DNA of 64,000 bases. Source: an uncultured Christensenella sp. Its GTDB lineage: Bacteria; Bacillota; Clostridia; Christensenellales; Borkfalkiaceae. Where the stretch lies: assembly GCA_910576655.1 (NCBI GenBank), contig CAJTJC010000012.1, positions 3,330-67,329 of the forward strand, read 5' to 3'. The notes under the pieces were generated by a model. It searched no databases. It was given only the letters and a program-made list of their open reading frames with translations, and was not told where the DNA came from. A program made the position numbers and the translations under genes. The stretch's first letter is position 1. Each line of letters starts with the position of its first letter. Below are positions 49,985 to 56,189 of this stretch, one piece after another.

Positions 49985-50359
49985 TCAGCAGGGAAAAGAG
50001 GTCAGGAACCGAGTCACCGTCAGGATTTTCGGGTGCCCCCCCCTTGACGACATTGCACGCTCAAAGAGCTTTTTCAAGCCGTCGGGATTCAGGCCGGAGG
50101 GGATAAGGTCGTCGCTCCGCTCCATATCCTCGCGGGTAGGCACCTGAGTGATTTTGTTCTGGGCGTCCTCGTCTACCAGGCAAATGCCGATGAACTTCAA
50201 CGCCATTTCCGCGTGCTCCGGCTTGCTGTACGAGCCGAGCGTAACGTCTACATCGGTCGCGGCCATGAGCTTTACGCCCTTGTCGTCCTCCACGATATAA
50301 AACTGGCTCACATACTCGCTATTGATAAGCCTCTTGTGGTCCTGCGTCATGATTTGCAT
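49985..50359 (-). CDS. phage protein with a G8 tract and shifted C-terminus (124 aa)
   Basis: Preceded by AGGAGG. The first 105 residues are soluble and mixed (VSQFYIVEDDKGVKLMAATD). At 50036-50043 a run of eight G on the coding strand ends the normal-looking region. As read here the tail becomes HPKILTVTRFLTSFPC. One more G would give an acidic ending, APENPDGDSVPDLFSLL then KSILD, with a stop at about 49973. Either the gene is phase-variable or frameshifting, or the tract has a sequencing error. Confidence 0.68.
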   Translation of the reverse strand: MQIMTQDHKRLINSEYVSQFYIVEDDKGVKLMAATDVDVTLGSYSKPEHAEMALKFIGICLVDEDAQNKITQVPTREDMERSDDLIPSGLNPDGLKKLFERAMSSRGGHPKILTVTRFLTSFPC

Positions 50360-50362
50360 AAT

Positions 50363-50959
50363 TTAGTCCTCCTTATTGTTTGTGATAAATACTTCCGCCG
50401 TCTGGCAGCCAAACTCCAAAGCCTCGTTGTGGTCGTCAAAGAAAATATCAATCTTATTTCCTTTAATCGCGCCGCCGCGGTCTTCCGCCACATACTCGTG
50501 GCCGCGTATAATAACAGTCGTGCCGAACGGAATAACGCTTGTGTCTACGCTGATTGTTCTCCCCGCGGTCGGTATCGTGCCGCTCGCCGTCTTTTGCACG
50601 TAGTCCGTACCGATTCGAGACGGGTGCTCGGCGCTCCATTCTCCGCAGCACTTTACGCATGTGCAATACGCCGTTAAAACAAACTCGCCGAGGCTTTCGG
50701 GCTCGGACTCAGACGGCGCCGGACTTTCAAGCAGTACGACGTCGCCCATATTCGAGTATGTAGAGGCCGAATATGCCGGTGCGCTTGCGCTCATAAGAGG
50801 AATGCTTGAAACGGCCAGCGCGGTAGGAGTAGGCTCGGATTCCGGCCCGGGGCTTTTGGCGTTCAGGAAAAGCGCTAAGGTCGTCGCTAATGCGACCGCT
50901 AAAGCTGCTGAGCCGAAAAGCACAAGCCGTTTGCGCTGCCGCGCTTTTCTCTTTCTCAT
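50363..50959 (-). CDS. membrane-anchored 3D-domain (Rpf/MltA-like) protein (198 aa)
   Basis: The start MRKRKARQRKRLVLFG at 50959 follows AGGAGG. An N-terminal basic segment and one transmembrane helix (about 11-29) are followed by a Ser/Pro/Glu-rich linker. The C-terminal 3D domain carries TAYCTCVKCCG...TASGTIPTAGRTISVD...GHEYVAEDRGGAIKGNKIDIFF, with its Asp residues. 3D domains occur in cell-wall-acting enzymes, so this may modify peptidoglycan in the lysogen or early infection. Unusual in an early operon. Confidence 0.85.
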   Translation of the reverse strand: MRKRKARQRKRLVLFGSAALAVALATTLALFLNAKSPGPESEPTPTALAVSSIPLMSASAPAYSASTYSNMGDVVLLESPAPSESEPESLGEFVLTAYCTCVKCCGEWSAEHPSRIGTDYVQKTASGTIPTAGRTISVDTSVIPFGTTVIIRGHEYVAEDRGGAIKGNKIDIFFDDHNEALEFGCQTAEVFITNNKED

Positions 50960-50978
50960 CGGGTTTCCTCCTTCCGCG

Positions 50979-52151
50979 TTATTCTTTAACGTCGTCAAAG
51001 GCGTCGAGTACCAATTCTTCGGGCTTAAACTCAGCGCGCTTATCGGTAGCCGGAGCAAGCGTCGGTTTCCCTTGCGGTTTATAGATAAGGTCTTTCAAGA
51101 CCTCGCCGACTGCCTTCTTGCCGAACGCTTTTTCCATCGCCGTTATGCCGATAAGCGAACGCTCGTAAAGCCGCGCCTCGTCATAGCCCGCGGCCTTCAT
51201 AGCCTCGGCGACTTTCGTCTCGTCGGTATACTTGCGGTTGCTTCTGCCTTCGACGAGCTTCCAGCCTTCAACCGGCTCTCCTTCAAAGAGCTTAGACATA
51301 ACGAGCTTTTCAAGGTCCGAGAGCCAAGCCTTTATATCCGCGGCCTTTTCAAGCACCGCGCCCGCCTCGTCAACGGTAATAAGCAGAGGGTCGGGGGCCT
51401 CGTCAAAGAGCGCAAGATTCTGTTCGTACCTGGCCTTGCACTGTTCTTTCGCGCGGCAAAACTTGCAGGTCTTTTCGCTCGGATTAAACTCACCCTCGCC
51501 GGCAAACGCAAGCGCTGCACGAGGCTTGACGTAATTTTCCGCCCAATCCAAAAGCTCGGTAACGCTTATCTCGTCTGTGCTGGGCTCGCGATTGATTCGG
51601 GGCTGGATAATCGACATGCGCACCCGCTTAATGTCATAGAGCTCGCCGTAGAGCTTAATCGCTCCGAGGGCGTACAGCCGCATTTGCGGATTGTTCTCGG
51701 CTTCAACGCGAACGCCTTTGCCGTATTTGAAGTCGATAATTTCCAGCAGGTCGTCGGCCACGATAATACAGTCGCCGGTGCCGAATCCCTCGGGCGCCCA
51801 ATCGGAAAAGTCAAGGCTTTTAACCTCAAGCTCCACGATAGCGTCGGGGCAATTTTCCCTTGTAGCCTTTACGGTCTCGCTGATAAAGCGGCCGTAGTCA
51901 ACGGCGCATTCCTGCATTTCGGCGTTGTAATATTCGCCCTTCGCCAAATCGGCGAGCCTGTCTTCATACTCCGCCTCGCTTATTTCTTCCAGCCAGTACC
52001 TCGCCGCAAGCTCGCATAACTCATGGGCCGCCGTTCCCTCGTCTGCATAGCTGCTGGACTTTTTAGGAAATTGGAGCTCAAGGTGCGCGCTCGGCGGGCA
52101 TTCCAGCCAACGAGAAGAACCGCTTGCGGAAAGCAATGCATGCTTACTCAT
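50979..52151 (-). CDS. DUF2800 Cas4-like nuclease (390 aa)
   Basis: Contains ECPPSAHLELQFP, DFKYGKGVRVEAENNPQMRLYALGA and CKFCRAKEQCKARYEQN, the PD-(D/E)XK and Cys-cluster pattern of DUF2800/Cas4-like RecB nucleases. Phage versions act in recombination or DNA end processing. Preceded by GGAGG and overlapping the upstream gene by 8 nt. Confidence 0.9.
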   Translation of the reverse strand: MSKHALLSASGSSRWLECPPSAHLELQFPKKSSSYADEGTAAHELCELAARYWLEEISEAEYEDRLADLAKGEYYNAEMQECAVDYGRFISETVKATRENCPDAIVELEVKSLDFSDWAPEGFGTGDCIIVADDLLEIIDFKYGKGVRVEAENNPQMRLYALGAIKLYGELYDIKRVRMSIIQPRINREPSTDEISVTELLDWAENYVKPRAALAFAGEGEFNPSEKTCKFCRAKEQCKARYEQNLALFDEAPDPLLITVDEAGAVLEKAADIKAWLSDLEKLVMSKLFEGEPVEGWKLVEGRSNRKYTDETKVAEAMKAAGYDEARLYERSLIGITAMEKAFGKKAVGEVLKDLIYKPQGKPTLAPATDKRAEFKPEELVLDAFDDVKE

Positions 52152-52554
52152 TGGCGGCCTCCAAATCTGCCATCAGGTCGGCATAGTGCTCGGCGGCAAT
52201 ATCCGAGAGCTTTTCAGCGCCGTATTTGGCGAAAATCTCTTTAAGCAGTTTCTGCTTGCCGGCCTTAGAGAGCTTCAGGGCGACGGCGCGGACGTCGGTC
52301 AGGGTAATCTCCGGAGCGTCGTCTTTTTCTTCTGCGGGCTCCTCTTTCGGGGCAGCAGCCTTTTTGTCTTTTGCGGCCGTTTTCTTAGCGGGCTTTTTGT
52401 CCTTGCCGCTATCCAAGTCGTCAAAGGTGAGTTGTTCAGGTTCCGGCGCAGCCTTGCCGGTTTTTTCGGTTTTGTCAGTTGACGCGCCGGTCAGGAGCTT
52501 CAAAATCTCCAGGGTTTCGGGCGTCAAATCAAAGGTCATCGTAATTTGTGCCAT
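52144..52554 (-). CDS. Lys/Ala/Glu-rich early protein (136 aa)
   Basis: The start at 52554 follows AAGGAGG. The centre is low complexity (GKDKKPAKKTAAKDKKAAAPKEEPAEEKDD), flanked by folded ends. The C-terminal VRAVALKLSKAGKQKLLKEIFAKYGAEKLSDI resembles a short helical domain seen in phage recombination-type operons. Function unknown. Confidence 0.75.
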   Translation of the reverse strand: MAQITMTFDLTPETLEILKLLTGASTDKTEKTGKAAPEPEQLTFDDLDSGKDKKPAKKTAAKDKKAAAPKEEPAEEKDDAPEITLTDVRAVALKLSKAGKQKLLKEIFAKYGAEKLSDIAAEHYADLMADLEAANE

Positions 52555-52711
52555 AAGTGTGTGCCTCCTTATTCTTTTTCCAAGCCTCAAAGGCTTGCAG
52601 GTTTTCAGGGTTTCGATAAAACGCTTTCGCGTTGTCAAGCAGTCGTTCAAGCATCACGCGCTCTTTAGCGCGGCCGTCGGCGTCGAGCTCACCGCTTATA
52701 AACTCAGTCAT
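52529..52711 (-). CDS. small early protein (60 aa)
   Basis: A 60-residue charged protein. Its ribosome site (AAAGGAC) overlaps repressor operator O1 (52715-52728), so repressor binding would sit on its leader. Helical, rich in Glu, Lys, Arg. Unknown function. Confidence 0.65.
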   Translation of the reverse strand: MTEFISGELDADGRAKERVMLERLLDNAKAFYRNPENLQAFEAWKKNKEAHTYGTNYDDL

Positions 52712-52714
52712 TTT

Positions 52715-52728
52715 TGTCCTTTAGGACA
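52715..52728. promoter_or_regulatory. repressor operator O1 (perfect)
   Basis: TGTCCT-TT-AGGACA, a perfect 6+6 dyad with a 2-bp centre, matching O2 (52999-53012) and O3 (53028-53041). It lies at the junction of the Cro-like gene and the 60-residue gene, where it could control downstream early transcription. Confidence 0.78.
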
Positions 52729-52948
52729 TTTTGCCGGCAAAAAAAATCTGGCTGGCAATCTCGGAGTCAAGGGAAAGCAGCTCGACGCAAACCTGAATCT
52801 CCGGCGCCGTGAATGCTACTTTGCCGTTGATTTTCCTGTACGCGGTCGTTGAACTCCAGCCTTGCGCGTCCGCAAGGGCTTTACCTGTAATACCGCGCAG
52901 CGTCATTTGCGATTTAAGCAAGTTTCGGTTAATCATTGCGCCGTCCAT
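52721..52948 (-). CDS. Cro-like early HTH protein (75 aa)
   Basis: MTLRGITGKALADAQGWSSTTAYRKINGKVAF carries a helix-turn-helix in a single small domain. It is the first gene of the leftward early operon, divergent from the repressor, the normal Cro position. Preceded by GGAGG, with promoter and operators at 52999-53047. Confidence 0.85.
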   Translation of the reverse strand: MDGAMINRNLLKSQMTLRGITGKALADAQGWSSTTAYRKINGKVAFTAPEIQVCVELLSLDSEIASQIFFAGKMS

Positions 52949-52998
52949 AGCGTACCTCCTTCATGTAATTTATCGGTAGCGTGGGCCCTGTTACCGTT

Positions 52999-53012
52999 TG
53001 TCCCAAAGGACA
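52999..53012. promoter_or_regulatory. repressor operator O2
   Basis: TGTCCC-AA-AGGACA, one mismatch from O1. It lies just downstream of the -10 of the leftward early promoter, so repressor binding would block transcription start. Confidence 0.78.
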
Positions 53013-53018
53013 TTTCTA

Positions 53019-53047
53019 ATTATACCTTGTCCTTTAGGATTTGTAAA
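53019..53047 (-). promoter_or_regulatory. leftward early promoter
   Basis: On the minus strand TTTACA (53047-53042) and TATAAT (53024-53019) are 17 bp apart. Operator O3 lies in the spacer and O2 just after the -10. It drives the Cro-like gene and the long early operon. Confidence 0.88.
53028..53041. promoter_or_regulatory. repressor operator O3
   Basis: TGTCCT-TT-AGGATT, two mismatches in the distal half relative to O1. Its location between -35 and -10 of the early promoter fits direct repression. Confidence 0.72.
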
Positions 53048-53088
53048 TAGCTTTTGCGATAAAAATAGAAAGATTTTTTGTCTTCCTA

Positions 53089-53117
53089 TTTCATTTACGA
53101 CAAATCTATGGTATAAT
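53089..53117 (+). promoter_or_regulatory. repressor-integrase promoter (extended -10)
   Basis: TATAAT at 53112-53117 is preceded by TGG (extended -10); no good -35 is seen. A half operator AGGACA (53118-53123) overlaps the start region, which could give repressor autoregulation. It drives the repressor gene and, behind it, the integrase. Confidence 0.7.
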
Positions 53118-53188
53118 AGGACAAGAGTTGGTCAAGACTAAACCCGCGCGCACGCGTAATGGGTCATACATATAAGGAGGAATACGGC

Positions 53189-53608
53189 ATGGTAGAAAAC
53201 ATGGGTCAGAGAATCAGGGACCGCAGAATTGCCCTTGAGTTAACGCTGGACGAGCTCGGAAAAAGAGTCGGCGTCGGCGCAAGCACTGTCCGCAAGTGGG
53301 AAACGGGATATATTAAAGACATGCGCAGCGATAAGATTCAAAAGGTTGCGGACGCCCTCGACGTAACGCCCGCGTACCTTATGGGCTGGGACGAGAGCCA
53401 AAGCGTGAGCGTGGAGCAGGTCCATACTAATAACGGCCTTATCGGCCAGGCGAACGCGCCCGTCTATATAAACGGCGAAAATACGCCGGTCCAATTAAGC
53501 AAAGAAGAAACGGAGCTTCTTCGTATTTATAAAGAGCTTAGCGTAAGGGGAAGAATGCAGCTCTTGACAAAAGCAATGGACCTTGAAGCCGCGGAGTCCG
53601 AAAAGTGA
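53189..53608 (+). CDS. phage repressor, XRE family (139 aa)
   Basis: The start MVENMGQRIRD at 53189 follows AAGGAGG; the longer frame has no ribosome site. The N-terminal HTH (LTLDELGKRVGVGASTVRKWETGYI) lies at about residues 15-55, and the C-terminal part is helical and lacks a LexA-type self-cleavage protease. Induction would therefore not be by RecA-stimulated autoproteolysis. It overlaps the integrase start by 4 nt, so repressor and integrase form one operon. Confidence 0.88.
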   Translation: MVENMGQRIRDRRIALELTLDELGKRVGVGASTVRKWETGYIKDMRSDKIQKVADALDVTPAYLMGWDESQSVSVEQVHTNNGLIGQANAPVYINGENTPVQLSKEETELLRIYKELSVRGRMQLLTKAMDLEAAESEK

Positions 53609-55101
53609 AGCGCGCCGTTATCTATGCCCGATATTCTTCGAGCAATCAAACCGAGCAATCTATCGAGGGTCAAGTCCGCGTATGCTCCGAGTACGCTAAA
53701 GCGAAAGGACTAACGATTGTTGGCGAATACATAGACAGGGCAATTTCAGGTCGGACAGATAACCGGCCGGATTTTCAACGGCTTATGCAGGACAGCGGCA
53801 AGCACATGTTCGAGGCGGTTATCGTATATCGGACCGACCGCTTCGCCCGCAATAAATACGACAGCGCGATTTATAAAAGGCACCTCCGAAAATGCAACGT
53901 CGAGCTTCATTACGCAGCCGAGCATATACCGGAAGGGCCGGAGGGCATAATTCTCGAAAGTCTTATGGAAGGGCTTGCGGAATACTACTCCGCCGAGCTG
54001 AGCCAGAAAATCAGGCGCGGGATTCGCGAGAGCGCGCTGAAAGGGAAGGCGACCGGCGGCAATATCGCGCTCGGCTATAAGATAGGACCGGACAAATCTT
54101 TTATAGTAGACGAGAAAGAAGCGGAAGCCGTAAGAATGATTTTCGATATGTTCGTTCGGCAAAAGCCAAACTCCGAGATTTGCAGATACTTGAACGACCT
54201 CGGTATAAAGACAAGTCGGGGCAATCCCTTTACAAAGAGCTCCATACCCCGTATAATACAAAATGAAAAATATATCGGGGTCTACAAGTGTGGCGACATT
54301 CGGATTGAGGACGCCGTTCCCGCCATCGTGTCGAAAGAGGTCTTTGCTATGGCGCAAAAAGAAAACGCCCGCAGGCGCACCAGTAAACAAGCGGCGCTTC
54401 CGCGAGCGGAATATTTGTTGTCCGGTAAATTGTTCTGCGGGCATTGCAAAAAGAAAATGACAGGGGTAAGCGGTACCGGTCGGCGCGGCGGTAAGTTTTA
54501 CTATTATTATTGCCCAACCGCCAGGAGTAAAAAGGGGTGCGATAAAAAGCACGTCTCGAAAGACTGGCTCGAGGATTTGGTCGTCGCCGAAACGCTGGAC
54601 CACATTCTTAGGCCGGACGCCTTAAAGTATATCGCGAACGCCTGCTATGAGATTCAGCTTAAAGACAAGACGGGCGACGAGGAAGTGGAGTTTTTCCGGC
54701 GTAGAATTGCCGAAAATAAAAGAGCCCTTGACAACACGCTAAAAGCGATAGAGTCCGGCGTTGAGACAATGACGCTGCCGGTACGGCTGAAAGAGTTAGA
54801 GATGGAGCGCTTGCAGCTCCATGACGAATTAAAGGCCGCAGAGGCGAGGAAGGTCGTTCTCACGCCCGAGCATATCGAGTTTATGCTTATGCAATACGCG
54901 GAAAAGGGCGAGGACGAGCAAGCCTACAAGAAAGAAATAATTGAATGTTTTGTGTCGGAGGTTTACCTTTACGACGACAAGCTCCTCATATACTACAATA
55001 TCAATAAGAATCACCCTGAGCTTGCCAAGTCCGACCTTGCGCTGTTAGAGTCCGACGGGTTCGACCAGCGCGACGACGCCTCCACCACAAAGGTACGGTA
55101 G
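53605..55101 (+). CDS. large serine integrase (498 aa)
   Basis: GTG start overlapping the repressor stop (GTGA). The N-terminal resolvase domain has AVIYARYSS with catalytic Ser11, plus YRTDRFARNKYD. Then a recombinase domain (ALGYKIGPDKSFIVDEKEAEAVRMIF) and a zinc ribbon (CGHCKKKM...YYCPTARSKKGC) with coiled coil. Serine integrases recombine attP and attB without supercoiling. The final codons may contain the attachment core. Confidence 0.96.
   Translation: MKRAVIYARYSSSNQTEQSIEGQVRVCSEYAKAKGLTIVGEYIDRAISGRTDNRPDFQRLMQDSGKHMFEAVIVYRTDRFARNKYDSAIYKRHLRKCNVELHYAAEHIPEGPEGIILESLMEGLAEYYSAELSQKIRRGIRESALKGKATGGNIALGYKIGPDKSFIVDEKEAEAVRMIFDMFVRQKPNSEICRYLNDLGIKTSRGNPFTKSSIPRIIQNEKYIGVYKCGDIRIEDAVPAIVSKEVFAMAQKENARRRTSKQAALPRAEYLLSGKLFCGHCKKKMTGVSGTGRRGGKFYYYYCPTARSKKGCDKKHVSKDWLEDLVVAETLDHILRPDALKYIANACYEIQLKDKTGDEEVEFFRRRIAENKRALDNTLKAIESGVETMTLPVRLKELEMERLQLHDELKAAEARKVVLTPEHIEFMLMQYAEKGEDEQAYKKEIIECFVSEVYLYDDKLLIYYNINKNHPELAKSDLALLESDGFDQRDDASTTKVR
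55055..55087 (+). other. candidate attR in the integrase 3' end
   Basis: ACGGGTTCGA (55055-55064) and CTCCACCA (55080-55087) recur from the 3' part of the host tRNA-Ala (592-619), in the same order. The spacing between the blocks differs (15 versus 10 bp). Serine integrases often have short crossover cores next to int, so this is only a candidate. Confidence 0.35.
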
Positions 55102-55130
55102 CAATGATACAAATTGCTACCGTACTTTTT
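55093..55130 (+). terminator. integrase terminator
   Basis: GTACGGTAGCAA (55093-55104) pairs with TTGCTACCGTAC (55114-55125) over a 9-nt loop and is followed by TTTTT. It ends the repressor-integrase transcript and overlaps the last codons of int. Probably host-side sequence if the att core lies upstream. Confidence 0.88.
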
Positions 55131-55166
55131 AATTATTCCCTATGAAAATCCCTTGATATAAAGCCA

Positions 55167-55216
55167 AAAGCGAGGTTAGTGGGTTCAAATGCGAACCTAC
55201 CGCCCTCGCTTTTTTT
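55167..55216. terminator. bidirectional hairpin in the right flank
   Basis: AAGCGAGG pairs with CCTCGCTT, enclosing a GTGGGTTC/GAACCTAC inner stem, with a T run on the plus side and AAAA on the other. Can terminate from either direction. Confidence 0.6.
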
Positions 55217-55273
55217 GTTTTCCGGATTTCTGGGCAACCGATGCCACCGGAAGAAGTGAACCCACTCTGCCGA

Positions 55274-55312
55274 ACCTTTTAATTTTTCATAGAATAATTA
55301 AAAGGTTCACCT
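55274..55312 (-). terminator. hairpin after the GIY-YIG gene
   Basis: GAACCTTTTAATT pairs with AATTAAAAGGTTC over an 11-nt loop just after the stop at 55318. AT-rich lower stem but no strong U tract on the minus strand. Confidence 0.5.
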
Positions 55313-55317
55313 ACGGA

Positions 55318-56166
55318 TTATCTTGATTCGATTTCTTTTAATGGTTTTCCAACTGCATTTTTCCACATGGCGGGGCCACTAACGCTATACCCGGTAACGA
55401 AGTCGGCCGCCGCTGATGAGCTTGAAAAAAGGATATCTTCTGTTGTTGTCAAGTCTTTGACCTTTCCAGAATTGAAGTGCTTTTTCCGAAGTGCAATCGC
55501 ACCTTTACTAAGAGACTTCTCCGACACCTTTTCGTTTACTACAGATCCGGCAAGAAGGACAAAACCCTCCGTTGTAACGATGCCGGTAGCTTTAGCAGCA
55601 CCAGTGCTTAGATAAAGAATTTCATCATCTTGGGTGGAGCTTGATGTGTTTTGAACCGTAGGCTCAAGAACTTTATATCCCAATGCATTTATCAGGACTC
55701 GCACATTGTCAATGAACTCCTCCATCGCTGCAATATGAGCTTCTTTCATAACGGTACGACTGTAGGTGTTTTTAGTTAACACATTATATCGTTTGCACTC
55801 ACGAGCAATCTGAACGAAACGGTCTTCAAGATAACGGATGAGAGCTTTGTTCAAATCACGACCTAAAAAGATAACCGCTGTTGTCCAGTAGAATTTCTCC
55901 TTTTCGGCATTGTAATCCCGAATGTGCTGGATGAGCCTATCTTGTACAGTTTCGGATTCTCCGATATAGACGGAATCGGTATCATCTTCCTCTTTGCAGA
56001 ACAAAAAATACACTCCGGCTCCATTAATATCGTCTCGTTTACAATCAGCAACTTCAATACGAGGTATTTTTATTGCTTTGCCGTTCCAGTTGGATAGTTC
56101 CGCAATTATTAAACTATCTGCTGTTCCGTTTGCGAGGAACAGTTCTATTGATTTTCCATATGCCAT
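55318..56166 (-). CDS. GIY-YIG nuclease with DUF4357 C-terminus (282 aa)
   Basis: The GIY-YIG core lies at about residues 50-125 (GVYFLFCKEEDDTDSVYIGES...LEDRFVQIARE). Residues 205-280 (SKGAIALRKKHFNSGKVKD...FVTGYSVSGPAMWKNAVG) match DUF4357. Such proteins occur beside type I restriction and Hachiman genes in defence islands. Target unknown. Preceded by GAGGAG. Confidence 0.88.
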   Translation of the reverse strand: MAYGKSIELFLANGTADSLIIAELSNWNGKAIKIPRIEVADCKRDDINGAGVYFLFCKEEDDTDSVYIGESETVQDRLIQHIRDYNAEKEKFYWTTAVIFLGRDLNKALIRYLEDRFVQIARECKRYNVLTKNTYSRTVMKEAHIAAMEEFIDNVRVLINALGYKVLEPTVQNTSSSTQDDEILYLSTGAAKATGIVTTEGFVLLAGSVVNEKVSEKSLSKGAIALRKKHFNSGKVKDLTTTEDILFSSSSAAADFVTGYSVSGPAMWKNAVGKPLKEIESR

Positions 56167-56189
56167 ACTTTTTTCTCCTCGTTCGTAGA

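Larger units (their letters stand above)
620..55087. mobile_element. PBSX-like prophage (contractile-tailed), approximate limits
   Basis: A continuous phage genome holds lysogeny control, integrase, replication, packaging, head, contractile tail, DGR, lysis and accessory modules. The structural order (portal, gp7-like, XkdF, capsid, DUF3199/DUF3599, gp10, sheath, tube, chaperone, tape measure, LysM, XkdQ, R, S, T, U) matches PBSX. Almost all genes are on the minus strand; the repressor, integrase and one inserted nuclease gene are on the plus strand. The left limit is set by the host tRNA-Ala and the first phage-style small gene, the right limit by the integrase 3' end. Exact ends are inferred. 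No inactivating lesion is seen in a core gene, so it may be inducible. Confidence 0.85.
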
